A stretch of 64,000 nt of DNA from Strigamia acuminata (Eukaryota > Arthropoda > Chilopoda > Geophilomorpha > Linotaeniidae): NCBI GenBank assembly GCA_949358305.1, contig OX442317.1, positions 2,540,001 through 2,604,000 of the forward strand, read 5' to 3'. Position 1 is the stretch's first letter, and every line of letters starts with the position of its first letter. A program made the translations under genes and the position numbers. Below the pieces are notes generated by a model. The model saw only the letters and a program-made list of their open reading frames with translations, searched no databases and was not told the DNA's origin. Shown piece after piece: positions 1 through 18,780 of this stretch.

Positions 1-52
1 AGAATCTTGTGAGAAATATTTTTGTTTTAAATTTGTTTTCAATTTGACTTAC

Positions 53-6842
<6,790 letters not shown>

Positions 6843-8057
6843 TTTGTATCAAAAGCGGCCATTGAGCAGGTGTTAAAATGGTTAGAAATTGAGCAAAAAT
6901 AGATTGTGTCCACTGCACTCAGATCTCGAATTCCAGCATAGAAACTAATCACTTAATCATTTCAGGGTAACTTCCCTGAAAGAATTCTTCCATCACGTGA
7001 CTGACCTTGCTTCGGGCGAAATCGTCTGCTGTTTGTAAACTTTTGTTATTTTTCCCTCAAACGGCACAAAAAAATAAATCAATTTGCTATTCATCAAAAA
7101 CACAAAAATTGCACATTTTTCTCTTTTCATTCTCCATTTCTCCGCCTGTTAATTTTTCTTTTAAATCTTAACTGCTAATTAATTATCACACGATAACATA
7201 AAATGCTAATTGTTAATTCCAGTTCATCTTGCTTTTGTTCAATTGCATTTGCAATTTTGTATGAAACAAAACAGATAATTATTTTAGGGTTATGCAATGA
7301 ATAGGGGAGATAGGCCACCCAGAGACAACTGGTGGCAAAATATATTTTTTCTTGTAGGACAACCTTTTTCTTCTTTCTTCGTTGTCTTGTACCATTTACA
7401 CTGTACTAGGAAACCACCTTTTCGTCTGACTCGCTACTGCTACCTGACACAGGGACAATCTTACATCCCACTATCGAGCAGAGCAAAGCAGAGCAGCCGC
7501 ACCAGAGACTGGGAACAAATTTAGTACCGAAAAATCTGGATAGATCAGGCAACAACAAAATTCAGTGTCACGGGCGACCGGCGACCGGCGACCGGCCCAA
7601 ATACACACTAGGCGCATTCAATAACTCCAAAACGATCGTTTAAACCCGTTTGCACGAACTTTTATTGCTTCCAAACCTGGCCAACCGTTACATAGGGCGT
7701 GGAAGCCCAGGAAAGAGCTTTTAAAGAACCTGTAAGATAATTTCTGGTGTTGTTGGAGTTCTATAGGTGCACATTACAGAATAATAGACATTGTTTGGAT
7801 TTCTGATTTTTGATGAATGTAGAAACTGAAATCCGCCAAGCCTGAATAATGGTCAAACAAAGTGCAATGTCTTCCTCTTCCTTCAACTTGGATATGTGAC
7901 CTGTGGTCAAGGTGACATTGTTTGCATGTTCGCTGACAAGTTAATAACTTCCCTATTCTGTTTCATCAAATCAAAACGCATCACATTGTGTTTCCAATCA
8001 CAATTTAAACAATTTGCTCTTCAGTCCTCAGCGCATTCAGCCTTCATATCTACGAGG
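6843..8057. other. Divergent intergenic region, MYRF / CUB gene
   Basis: About 1.2 kb between the distal MYRF start (minus) and the CUB gene start (plus), so it probably holds both promoters. AT-rich. A triplicated GCGACCG lies near 7574-7596. The ORF at 7297-7524 lacks coding features. No transcription-factor site can be named with confidence. Confidence 0.5.
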
Positions 8058-10514
8058 ATGCAACTCAACGAACTGCAGGTAAACAAACAAATATCATTTC
8101 TTCTTTTTTCCATTTTTAAAACCTACAATTCACATTTAACCACTGCAGTTACTTGCCACAATCACCATTTCTTTCTTATTCATCAATGCCTCGTGTGCAA
8201 ACACCAGTGCAAGAATGAGTTTCTTTCCAAAACGTGAGAAAAGTCTTTTATCAACGCTTCATTTGAAATGCTTTATTTGCGTTGCATTTTATTTAGGCCT
8301 ACCACTTTACACCATTGTCAATTTTCCAAACTCTCCCTGCAGAGGAAGCAATGGCTTCAACTCTGGAATCTGCCTAACAAGACCTTACTGCAAAGCGGCA
8401 GGTGGAAGAGTCATAGGCGGCTGCGCGAATAACTTCGGTGTCTGCTGTTTGAGTTAATAATTTCTCTTTTTAAGGAAATGCCAATGTCTAAGAGCTTTCA
8501 ATTAATCTTTTGTCTATCAATATCAGTCTCCAGGACTTGTGGAAGCACTTCACGTTGCAACAACACGAATTTCCTAAACCCCAATTATCCTGTGGCGTAT
8601 AACGACAGTGGATCTTGTTCGTTGAAAGTGGTCAAAAGCGAGCGAAACATCTGCCAACTCAGACTCGATTTCGTCGAATTCAGGTAATCGGCCAATGCAG
8701 TTCAGCAAAGTCACTAACGCAAATGCAAGGGGCGCCAATGCAAATATACTTTAGTTGCAGTCAAAAAGGCACTTTACAATCTGTACTCCCATTGGTTGAG
8801 CCAGTTTACTGGTGTAGTGATCCGGAAAAGTAGACCCAAACATCAGAATTGCATTACAATGTTCAGACATTGTAATCAATTGCCTAGGCAACTGCCAAAA
8901 ATTCAAAATTGTTTACTATCCAGACATAGTAACCAATAAACGTAACAAACATGAGTTTGACATTTTTATATGCGTAAAATTTCATTTCAATGATGAAAAT
9001 AACATTTTTTAATAAGAAAAATCTAAATAACATTAACTAAACTAGTCATAACAAGCACAACAATAAATAAAAATCAAAACTACATCTCCTAGTAGTAGTA
9101 TACAGTCTGGAGGTAGTAGTAAACTGGCTCGACCAATGGGAGTACACATTGTAAAGTGCCTTTTTGACTGCAACTAGAGTATAGCAGCAAACAACCGCAA
9201 ATGACAGAAAAATACCAAAAATGACCCAAAAATAATGAAAAGACCAAAAATGACCAAAATATAAAGAAAAAGATCGAAAATGTTGCACAACTACTAAAAG
9301 TTGGTAACCCGACGTACAGCGGCATATGGCTTAAAGTGGGGTAATACAGTACATTTAGGGCCATTTCTCAGGCTAGCTTTGACAGTTTTATAGTTGCATT
9401 TAGATCTAGATTCAAATGTTAAGCTAGCTCAAATATTCTAGCTCCAACAAGGTTTAAGGTCACGGGTCCTGGTGGGCGGCCAATGCCAACCAAAAATGTA
9501 AATAATGTATTGTTTTCTTGAGTTAGATTAACCCCACCAACAGATGGTCAATGTCTCCAAGACACTTTCACCATTAACTGTGATGGCAGCTCCGACATTC
9601 CTACATTATGTGGCAACAACACCGGCCAACATGGTACTACGAGGATTCCTCGAGGATGTGTGTACTTTTTTGCTTAAATGGTCCGTTTTTCCACCCAAAA
9701 CGCCTGCAACGGAACAATTTTTCGCTTAAAATAGCATTACAGAACCTAAAAATTAAAACAATCTAAAATTTTCATCATTTTTGCAAAAAAGTGCATTTGA
9801 TCACACAACTCTTAAATGTATATATATATATTCTTATTTTCGTTACAGTGTACATCAATTTCCCACAAAATGTTGTTTCCTGTTCATTAAACGTGGCCAC
9901 AAACGGAGACTTCGCGAGAAGATTTAATATTCTAATTACACAAATCCCGTGCACGAGCAACAACTTGGGTATAAAATGGCGAAAAAATAATTCCCCCTCG
10001 TCCCCCACCACACAAAAAAAAAAATTTCTAACACTTTTGACACACAGCACCGTCCGGTTGCCTGCAATACCACCGGTCCATAACTGGCACGCTGCAAAGC
10101 TTCAACACCGACTCCACGGCCAACACCGGCGTCACGTACCCGCTCGGACTCAACTACGGCATTTGCATCCGACAAGATTACGGATTCTGTTCGGTCCAGT
10201 ACTCGCTCAGTCCGGACAACGGATATTTCCAAATGGACTTCTCGGAAGACGCAAACTCGACCATTTCCTGCGACGATTCGTTGATCATTCCCAAAGCGAG
10301 TCCGCGAGCGACCATTTCGGAGGACCGTTACTGCGGAACCGATTTCCCGCTCGTCACAAGTGAATAAATACGTTTTAGCACAAAACTTAGGCCTAAATCT
10401 CGAATGTCGACAGGTTCCGCGCATCCGTTTGCAGTGTACGTGACCTCGGACGAGGATCCGCAAGGCGGACAAGGGTTTCGTCTCAACTTCCTTCAACTGC
10501 CGTGCAGACAATAA
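8058..10514 (+). CDS. Secreted CUB-domain protein
   Basis: Predicted secreted protein of 352 residues; molecular role unknown. Exons: 8058-8078, 8149-8233, 8297-8452, 8527-8683, 9527-9633, 9849-9968, 10048-10359, 10414-10514. Total length is a multiple of three and it ends in TAA. Residues ~1-26 form a signal peptide (LLATITISFLFINASC). Residues ~43-86 are a small Cys-rich module with the pattern FPNSPC...GICLT...GGCANNFGVCC. A CUB domain follows (RTCGS..., NPNYPVAYNDSGSCSLKV, CQLRLDFVEF), then a second Cys-containing half (PSGCLQYHRSITG, YGICIRQDYGFC). This cysteine-module-plus-CUB layout is common in arthropod secreted proteins (family knowledge). The intron at 8684-9526 contains a small transposon. 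The 3' end lies 67 bp from the convergent C2CD5 stop; AATAAA is at 10533-10538. Confidence 0.9.
8747..9180. mobile_element. MITE with ~65-bp terminal inverted repeats, TA duplication
   Basis: The ends are inverted copies starting TACT(T/C)TAGTTGCAGTC and continuing through AAAAAGGCACTTTACAAT and TGTACTCCCATTGG. They differ at only a few positions over about 65 bp. The element is flanked by TA at 8745-8746 and 9181-9182, as in Tc1/mariner-type insertions. It encodes no transposase. It sits inside the largest intron of the CUB gene, in no exon. Confidence 0.85.
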
Positions 10515-10532
10515 AGTTGGAGTTCGATAAGA

Positions 10533-10538
10533 AATAAA
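10533..10538 (+). terminator. Polyadenylation signal of the CUB gene
   Basis: AATAAA 19 bp after the stop codon, before the convergent C2CD5 gene. Confidence 0.6.
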
Positions 10539-10581
10539 CGGAATATCTAAGCTATAGTTTTGAGTTGTTTCTTTCGGGGTC

Positions 10582-13500
10582 TTAGCTTTTGTCTTCCGGT
10601 TGCAGCAGCTGTAATGGCGTCAACACTTGTACGACATCGCCGCCGACGTTGACCAGACATTGACCCTGGAAAAAATGGCAATTATTTATAAGTTTGTGGG
10701 AATAATTCGTGTTTATTTGGCGCCAAACCTGATTTTTGTGAGGATTGTGCAGTAAAATGCACTCGTTCATGAAATACGAGACCAACGCGTTGCCGCCGAG
10801 TGCGGCCACTTGGGCTCGAATGACGGCGAGAACTTCGGCCACGAAACTCTGCACGAATCCGCCGAATCCGCCATTCTGCGAGCAAAATTTGTTGTACTAC
10901 GTATTTCATTTGGGATTAATTTTTGAGCTTATTTTAATACCTCTCTGACGCTCGTGCTCTCGCGGATGAAAAAACAGTTTAAATTTCCGAGGTATTTGTC
11001 GACCGTCGAGCCGGGCACGTAGGACAAGGGACTGATGTCGATGCCCACTCGATCGCGATTGGTTGTCTGGAAATTCAAGTTTTTTTAGCTTTTTTTTGGG
11101 TGTTTTTTTGTTGATTTCTTACGTGGTAGGTGAAATTTCGTTTGATTTTCGGTTTGACGGTCGATGCTTGTTCAACTTCTATTGGAAAAATGAAATCAGA
11201 CTCTGAGTTGGATGACCCTGGGTATGTTGAAATGAAAATTGCGTAGTTTGGTTATTTTGTTGTTATTTTGTTTTTGTTTGTTTGTTTACTGGATTCAAGT
11301 TGGGTCGTTTTGCTCGTTTTTGCGACCGGTTCGCCGAAACCGACGGCAATTCCGAAAGTTGTGACCTGAATTTCGTCATCCTCGGGTAATTCCACCATAA
11401 ATTGAAGATTGCATATGGCGCACGGAACCATTTTGCGCAGTTTGAAGAACAACGATTGGATGATGTTGTCGAGGTTTTGGGATAGTTCCCTGCACGAGGT
11501 CGTCCCGGTCGGTAAATGGGAGCGCCAAATCCGACAAAATGTCTTTGGAAAAAACATATTAAAAAATTGTCTTACATTTTTTCAAATAAAAATCAAAAAA
11601 TTGATTTTTTATTTCGGGTAAAAATTGAATTTTTCCGGGTAAAAATTGAATTTTTCCGGGTAAAAATTGAATTTTTCGGGTAAAAATTGAATTTTTCGGG
11701 TAAAAATTGAATTTTTCGACTAAAAATTGAATTTTTCGACTAAAAATTGAATTTTTCGACTAAAAATTGAATTTTTCGACTAAAAATTGAATTTTTCGAC
11801 TAAAAATTGAATTTTTCGACTAAAAATTGAATTTTTCGACTAAAAATTGAATTTTTCGACTAAAAATGGATTTTTTTTGTAATTTTTTTTCGTAAAAGTT
11901 GTACTTTTTGGCTTAATTTTCAGTTTATTATGAAAATATATTTGCATTTTTGTACAATAAAATTGAAATTTTAGGTAAAAACTTTCCAATTACGCAATAT
12001 ATTTGCATTTCCGACACAACACTCACTTGTAAATTGCGAACCAAGTCATCAGTACCAGGAACCGTTTCAATATTAACGATTTCAAATCCGTTTGGCGTCG
12101 ATGGATCATTCAGAAGACACAATATATCCACGTCCTCCGAGTCATCCATTTCCAGCACGCAAGCGTCCTTGTTTCCCGCAGACAAATCCAACTCGGGCAT
12201 TTCGTCGTTGGAATCCTCGTCGTCGTCATAGCTCGCCACTTGGTGCGAATCCTGCAACTAGCACCGGAACAAACATAAACAAAATCCACAAACACCATCC
12301 CGTTTAAACCAATTACAGGCGCAACTTTCAACTTATACGTCACGCGATTCTTATGCGCGATGTCCTGAATCTGTTTCTGGAAATCCTCGAGTATGTGCGC
12401 GTCGTCCGTCGTCTGCGGCGACAAAAATCCCAAGTAGAAACAAAGCGTTAGAGCGACAAATACTCATTTTACCTTTACCTTTCCCCAAATTATTTTAGGC
12501 ACTTGCGATGGAGGGAGAGCTGTCAAATACACAGCTGTTGCCGTCTAGAAAACAAAAAAAATATTAAATTTTGTTAATAATTTAATTCGTATTTGATTAA
12601 TTTTACTCACGGCGATGGCAATGAGCGCTTTGGATCCTACAGTAACTTGCACTTTAAGTCCGAAAAGCGCATTCATGCCTTTCACTTTGAGTTTGTTCAG
12701 AAGTTGGCGATGAAGTTCGTATTGTAAAAATGGCAAACTCTTTAAAAGAAATTCTATTAAGTCTTGTTTTATGTTTTTAATACAAGTGGGACAACTATTC
12801 AGGATGTTTAGATACGAGAATGCATTTTTTTTTAGCTGCATGTATACCGCACTGGATAAATACTAAATAGATTACAACAAAAATGCATTTTGGATGCGTG
12901 CACTCTTTTTGAGTGAAAAAATTGACTTATTATTAGCAAACTGAACTTTTAAGTGGCAAAAAATGCTCTCTTCAGTCAAAAAACTGCATTTTCAGACGAA
13001 AAACTACAATTTTCAGACGAAAAACTATAATTTTCAGACTAAAAACTGCATTTTCAGACGAAAAACTACAATTTTCAGACGAAAAACTACAATTTTCAGA
13101 CGAAAAACACAATTTTCAGACGAAAAACTACAATTTTCAGACGAAAAACTACAATTTTCAGACGAAAAACACAATTTTCAGACGAAAAACTACAATTTTC
13201 AGACGAAAAGTTGCATTTTAAACAAAGAAACATGCATTTCTGTGTGAAAAATAGCATTTCAATATGCAAACTTTCATTTTTTTGTTCAAAAGTGTCATTT
13301 TCAAGCCTAAATGCACCTTGTCCCACTACCAATTTATGTTAAGTTTCAATACATCACTTATTTCCTTCGCATTAGCTTCTCCTTTGCTATCCTTCTTAAT
13401 GCGGCAAACCCTGGCTTGTATTAAGCATCCTTTACCCGTGATTGGAATCCCAATGGGAGGAACTATAGTGGCGAATAAAACATCGGGAACTTTCCCTTTC

Positions 13501-16500
13501 CGACAAACGGCGCATCGAGACAAACTAACTGGGAACGGAATGCTAGATTCGCTGTAGGGAATGTGACACATGTCGCAAAGTTCATCTCTGCAAAATATTA
13601 AATAAACAATTAAAAAATTCACTTCCACTCAATTTCTAATCTCGGATCGATCCATTTCACCTGTCGGCTAAATTTCTTCTTTTCAACCACTCCAATTCTC
13701 TTTTCTCCGACTCCGGTTGATGCGCAGAAACAATGGCCGCCGTGCCGCTCGCGGACAAGATGCATAAATCGTCGCTAAATCAAATTTCCCCTTTTAAATT
13801 AAAAACAAAAAATTATTTTGCTTCTTTAGTACCAAATACTCGTCGATTCGGTGTATCCTAAAACGACATTACACGCAAGAGCGCGTGCGTGCGAGCGGAT
13901 CTCCATCCGAATTTCCACCCACCAAGCATCCCGAGCTTCGGGCTCTTCTACTTAAACAAAAATAAATAAATAAATAAATTATTACTAAAAATTTAAATTT
14001 AAAAAAAATAAAATTAAATAAAAAAAAAACGGATTAATAATAGTAAAAATACCTGGATTATTAATTCTGCCCAACAATTTAACTGAATTAGCTGAAACCA
14101 CACCTCCGAGGTGATGTACGAAACCGATGGGCAATTGCGACAACGTGAAAAACGGATATTCCTACAAATAAATTCAAGTTAACATTAGAAAAATAAAATT
14201 ATAATAAAATAAAAAATCTTTTTCACGCCAAAACTTTATTTCGGGGCCCCCAAATCAAAAAATAAAATTTTAACTTACATTCTCCGTGTGCAAAAACTGC
14301 TTAGACAAACTTCTTCCTCCCAACGACTCAATAACGGGGCCTAAATGGGAAAAACCTTGTTAAAGAATGCGATGCAAATATTTAATTGAATGTAATGTAC
14401 CCTTGGTAGCGAAATTCAATTCGGAATCGGACAATCGTCGCGACACGCACGACACGACGTTCTTGACGTTTGATTTGGGATTGGGCGAGCCCATTGGCGC
14501 ATCTTCTGGAATAAGCGACCTGTAGCAAAGAGGGGATTTTGAAATGTTGCCCGATGCAACATGATCGGACGGAGCAGATCCATGAAGCACGGAGTTTGGC
14601 AGAGAACCCGTCGGACTAGTCGGAGCCGAACTGTATCTACCGCTACCGCTAGTGCTAGGATACGATGCAGGATTAGGATCGAAGGCGTGATCGGGATCTG
14701 GGTCGGTGAGAGGAGTCGGCGTCGGCGACGGCGACGGAGACGGGGAAGCGTAATTGTCGCGTGCGGGGAAAGCGTCGTCCGAGCCGGTCGATTGCGACCG
14801 GTTGCGGCGTTTGTTCAGGCGGTTCGAGAGGGCTGAAATGCGGGATTTGGTTAGCGGAGTGAGCGAGATTCGGGGCGAAGTAAAGCGACGGCATTCTGAA
14901 AATTTATTCATTGGCGATTTGGCTAGAGGTGCCGTGCGAAATGTGGGATATCGGAATGAGGGATCCTGCATGGTTAACCTAAGTAAAATAAAAATGTGTT
15001 AATTTCTTTTTATCTTTTTTTTTAAAAGCTGTTTGCGTTAATCTAGTTAGGCATAGAGGTAGACACACGAAGAAGGTGAAAATGACAACGATCGTGCTCG
15101 CGACCATGACACAGGGTGACATTTCTTGACATAGTTCTCCGAATTCTCAACTTTGGCATCGAAAACTTGAAAAATTTCATCATTAATCAACATTTTGTGT
15201 CTTTTTCAATCATTATTCGCTATTTTTCGCCATTTTTTCGTCGTTTTTCATCATTTTTCATCAATTTTTCAAATCATTTTCGTCATTTTTCGTCATTTTT
15301 CAATGCCAAAATTTGATACCAAACATTAAAAAATAGAAATAAACAATCCACAGTGATAAAAGCTGAAGAAAATAATAATAATATTGATAATAGTAAACAA
15401 TAATATAAAATACGATATTTAGAACAACAACCCTTTTTTTTTAAATAAGATTATAAGGTTCTCACTCTCTGGAACCGTCTTTGGTCGGCGAAGGCGACAA
15501 GCAAATCGCTTCCTGAGTTTGACGGATGAGCGAAACGGCCGTACCAATACCGCGCACCACAATTCCAGATTCACCTTCCAGATCGAATCGAAGTTGGTAA
15601 CCGATTACCGCGTTACCCCCTAATTCCACCGATTTCAAACCAATTTTTCTTTGAACTTCACCTGTCGAATTTAGAAAATTGTTAGTGTTTTGTTCTTATT
15701 TTTGTGGTTTGCGGTTCGATTCACCGGATAATTTAGAGAATAATGTTTGTCTCGCTTCGTTCGACGCGCGAGGTGTTCGTATTTTATCGATCCACTGATA
15801 TTCCGGATCGTCGTTAATCACTAGTTCCTCGACGAATCCGTGGAAAGCGTACACTAGAAAACCTTGAGGTATACACGAACCTAAAATATTACAGATAAAA
15901 GTCCAAAAATGTAATAAATGGCGATGGAAACCCCAAAAAATCATAAATTTCTAGCAAATTTGTAATTTGTCTGGGTAAAGTCACGATTTTTAGTCGAAAC
16001 TTATGAATTTTTTGGGAAAGTTGCGATTTTTTTGTACAAAATTTGATATTTTTGTGGAAAATTATTAATATTCCACAAAATAAATAGTAAACAGTTCATT
16101 CTTACAACAAAAAAACTGTACTCCGCACGAAGATTGCCGAAAACGGTTGAAATCGGAAAAAAGATCAACTTTAACTGCGACATTCACTTCACCGCGAATA
16201 CCTAAAATAAAAATTTAAAAAATTAAAATCTCCACATTTCCTTTTTTTAAAAAAAAATTCCATGTCTTCTACCGTGCATTGTGTCAAAAATTGGTATCCA
16301 ACCGGCCATTATTGAACCGGTATTTTGAGGTAATAATAACGGCCCCAAATCGATGTAAACTCTTCCAATCGAATCATTTGCGCTGTACGTGTCGTAATCC
16401 ATTATTCTACAAACAATAACGAGTTTTAATTTTAAAAAATTAACCCCATTATGCATTAATTTCACCGTATTTGCAAAGGTTCATCTTGTAATTCCAAATC

Positions 16501-16811
16501 ATCGACCTGCAGTTTACGCAATTAAATTTACAAAAATAAATTGCAATCAATTTACATTTCTTTTTCATTACTTCAAACTTAAACCAATCGGTGTTCCACG
16601 TCGGATTCAACGTTTTGCGACAAACTTCCGTCTTGAATGTCGTATTTCCCAATTTAATCTGCAAAAATGTAAATTTAAAAAATTAAATTTCTTCGTTTTT
16701 CCTTCAAAAGTTCAAATTTACTTCCACATAGGCATCGGATGTTTCGCTCGATTTGTCCATTACGGGCAGATTTCTACCCGCAAAAATCCGAACTTTAACT
16801 TTCCCTGGCAT
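10582..16811 (-). CDS. C2CD5: C2 domain-containing protein 5
   Basis: Orthologue of C2CD5/CDP138, a cytosolic C2-domain phospholipid-binding protein linked in mammals to GLUT4 vesicle traffic. Exons: 16722-16811, 16572-16658, 16466-16506, 16273-16406, 16106-16201, 15725-15880, 15466-15661, 14401-14978, 14279-14340, 14053-14161, 13833-13950, 13661-13774, 13353-13587, 12611-12739, 12479-12544, 12317-12412, 12027-12257, 11290-11542, 11123-11217, 10941-11066, 10729-10875, 10582-10665. These join to 1080 residues, near the usual ~1000. The N-terminal C2 domain (MPGKVKVRIFAGRNLPVMD ... MDYDTYSANDSIGRVYIDL) is followed by conserved blocks FVEELVINDDPEYQWIDKIR, AWWVEIRMEIRSHARALACN, GKGCLIQARVCRIKKD, KLKVKGMNALFGLKVQVTVG and AALGGNALVSYFM. 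The Ser/Pro-rich linker exon 14401-14978 carries a SPSPSPTPTP stretch. Two introns hold minisatellites. The start is divergent from the gene at 17435. Confidence 0.95.
11617..11873. repeat. 20-bp minisatellite in a C2CD5 intron
   Basis: About 12 head-to-tail copies of TAAAAATTGAATTTTTCGAC. The first copies have CCGG or CGG in place of CGAC and lengths of 20-22 bp. It lies within the intron between exons 12027-12257 and 11290-11542. Confidence 0.95.
12975..13216. repeat. 20-21-bp minisatellite in a C2CD5 intron
   Basis: About 11 copies of CAGACGAAAAACTACAATTT(T), some lacking one or two bases, so short in-frame repeats (NFQTKNY-like) appear by chance. It lies in the intron between exons 13353-13587 and 12611-12739. 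Confidence 0.95.
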
Positions 16812-17434
16812 TTCTATTTAATGCGATTTTATCGAATTAAATGTTTCTGTTAAAACGTTGATGCGAGCTTGCGATGACACCTTCGAAGAGCATCGAGTGC
16901 CTAAAACATGAAAATAAACAACCCGCCATGTTGGCGCAAGATGACATGAGCTCTGATCCGTATATTACTACAATATTTCAAAAGAAGGAATTTCTTTTAA
17001 ATATTGAATATTTCATTGAAAATAAATTGATTTTGTGAAAAGTACTCAGCCATATTTTTATTTTAAGATTTTTAGGATTTCAATTTTTCACTGTTAGTGC
17101 GTGCAATCCCTCACTACTCGACAGCGCCAAAACTTAAAATGGCGCTAAATTTCAGTTTCCAATTTTCTCAATAAAGTTTCATGTCTCCAAGTACATTTCT
17201 ACACAATAATCAAGTTAAAACAATCAAGTTAAAACAATCAAGCATTATTATAAACCTCACAATACTCCATTGTAAGCAAATTTCCCTCATCAATTATTAT
17301 GTTAGGTGTTAAAATTACTCAGAATAGAAAAATCAACAGCAAGTTACTTTTTAATATTTCAAACCAAAATTCAACGTCAAAATACTCCACCATAAACATT
17401 CTAGTTAAAGTCGTAAGAAGCTAGAACTGGCGGA
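16812..17434. other. Divergent intergenic region, C2CD5 / coiled-coil gene
   Basis: 623 bp between two divergent start codons, AT-rich. It probably contains both promoters and 5' UTRs. No recognisable core element or non-coding RNA. Confidence 0.5.
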
Positions 17435-18660
17435 ATGAATTCCTCGCTTTGTATTGTTTGTATTTTTCTCATTTTAACACCACATTTAACCTTTTCATGG
17501 CCACAAATTTTAAACAAGGATACTGGACCTCCTGCCACTGCTGAAAACCGTGAGTCAATTGACCGAATAAAACGAACTTAAAACGTCTCAATACAATCTA
17601 TTTAATAGCTGAGGAGGACGACGTAACCGTAAAGATTCTCCAACAGTCCCTACAACTTCTGAATAAATGGCTGGTAGCCCGCACGGACAAACTATTGTCA
17701 AAAATAGTGGAAGTGGACAGCGCCTTGCACCAGACGATGCACAACAACCAGCAGACCAACTTCTACAAATTCGACGCGATGACGGCCGCCATCGGTACAC
17801 TGCAACATCACTTGACCGAATGCAAGCAAACGCAAGAGGAAATGACCACCCAGAAAGAAGAAGTGTCCACCTTTGCGGCAAATGTTCGCATCCTGAAGGA
17901 GGCACTTGCAAAAATGGAACAAAAAGTCGAAGCACACAACAAAACGTTGAGCGTGCACATGATCAGCGTGCAAAACATGTTCAAGAAATTGGACGAGAAA
18001 ATCAAGCAGTTCGATTGTCTGGATCAAGACTTGCGATCGTTCAAACACCAGAGCATCAAAGACGTCGCCGTTATGAGGACGCAGTTGGACCAGCAGGAAT
18101 TGGTCCTTAGCAAACTGATGGACGGTGTGGTGAGTGCGAACAAGAAAACGAACGAACTGCAGCAGAAAATGCAGACCAACTTGGACACGATGATGAAAAC
18201 ACTCAACATGTTTAAGAGTCAAATAGAAGATCACAAATCGTCGTCCAAGGGACTCGTGGACGACCAGTCGGGCATTTTTAAACGCGAAATGCACACGCAC
18301 AGGAGGCGCATGGGTCGTCAGATGTCGATGGTGGACGTGCGACTCTCCAGAATGGTTCATTATTTGAATCAGACGATGCACTCCAATGAAGAGACGCATA
18401 AGAACGCGTTGGAGCAGGTGAAAAGGGCCGTCGAGACCGTGGTGGATGAATTGAATATTGTCAAACTTGAGGGGAAAACTGTCAACGAATACCGGGACAA
18501 GATCGTAGGCGAATTGTTTAGTCAGCAACAAGAAATAACCAAACACGGAGCTATGATGAATGCGCTCAAGAAGGACGTCGATGCGTTACTCTCGTACGCC
18601 GTGCATGGAGTGCCGTTACCGTCCAAACACTCGAGACCCAAGTTATGTCGTAGAGTGTGA
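17435..18660 (+). CDS. Secreted coiled-coil protein, function unknown
   Basis: Two exons (17435-17549 and 17609-18660) join to 388 residues ending in TGA. The first exon encodes a signal peptide (LCIVCIFLILTPHLTFSWP), so the protein is probably secreted or lumenal. The rest is mostly long amphipathic helix rich in Gln, Lys, Glu and Met with heptad spacing, for example VQNMFKKLDEKIKQFDCLD and KKTNELQQKMQTNLDTMMK. This suggests an oligomeric rod. It has few cysteines, and a short basic end (SRPKLCRRV) follows the coil. I do not recognise a family. A fibrinogen-like or scavenger-receptor stalk without its head domain is possible but not shown. It converges with the downstream GGT-like gene; the stops are 120 bp apart. 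Confidence 0.85.
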
Positions 18661-18678
18661 AATTTCGTTTAAATTCTT

Positions 18679-18684
18679 AATAAA
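18679..18684 (+). terminator. Polyadenylation signal of the coiled-coil gene
   Basis: AATAAA 18 bp past the stop, followed by a short (ATTT)n run. Confidence 0.6.
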
Positions 18685-18780
18685 TATCAAGAAAAAGTGA
18701 ATTTTATTTATTTATTTATTTATTTTTGCAAATTATGTTATTGAAATTCAGTGGGCCACGTTTTGCACACACTTTTGTAT

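Noticed and set aside
14561-14836. Plus-strand Arg-rich ORF
   Set aside because: Antisense of the Ser/Pro-rich C2CD5 exon 14401-14978.
17698-18546. Long minus-strand His/Phe/Leu ORF
   Set aside because: Antisense of the coiled-coil gene, whose spliced sense frame has a signal peptide and heptads.
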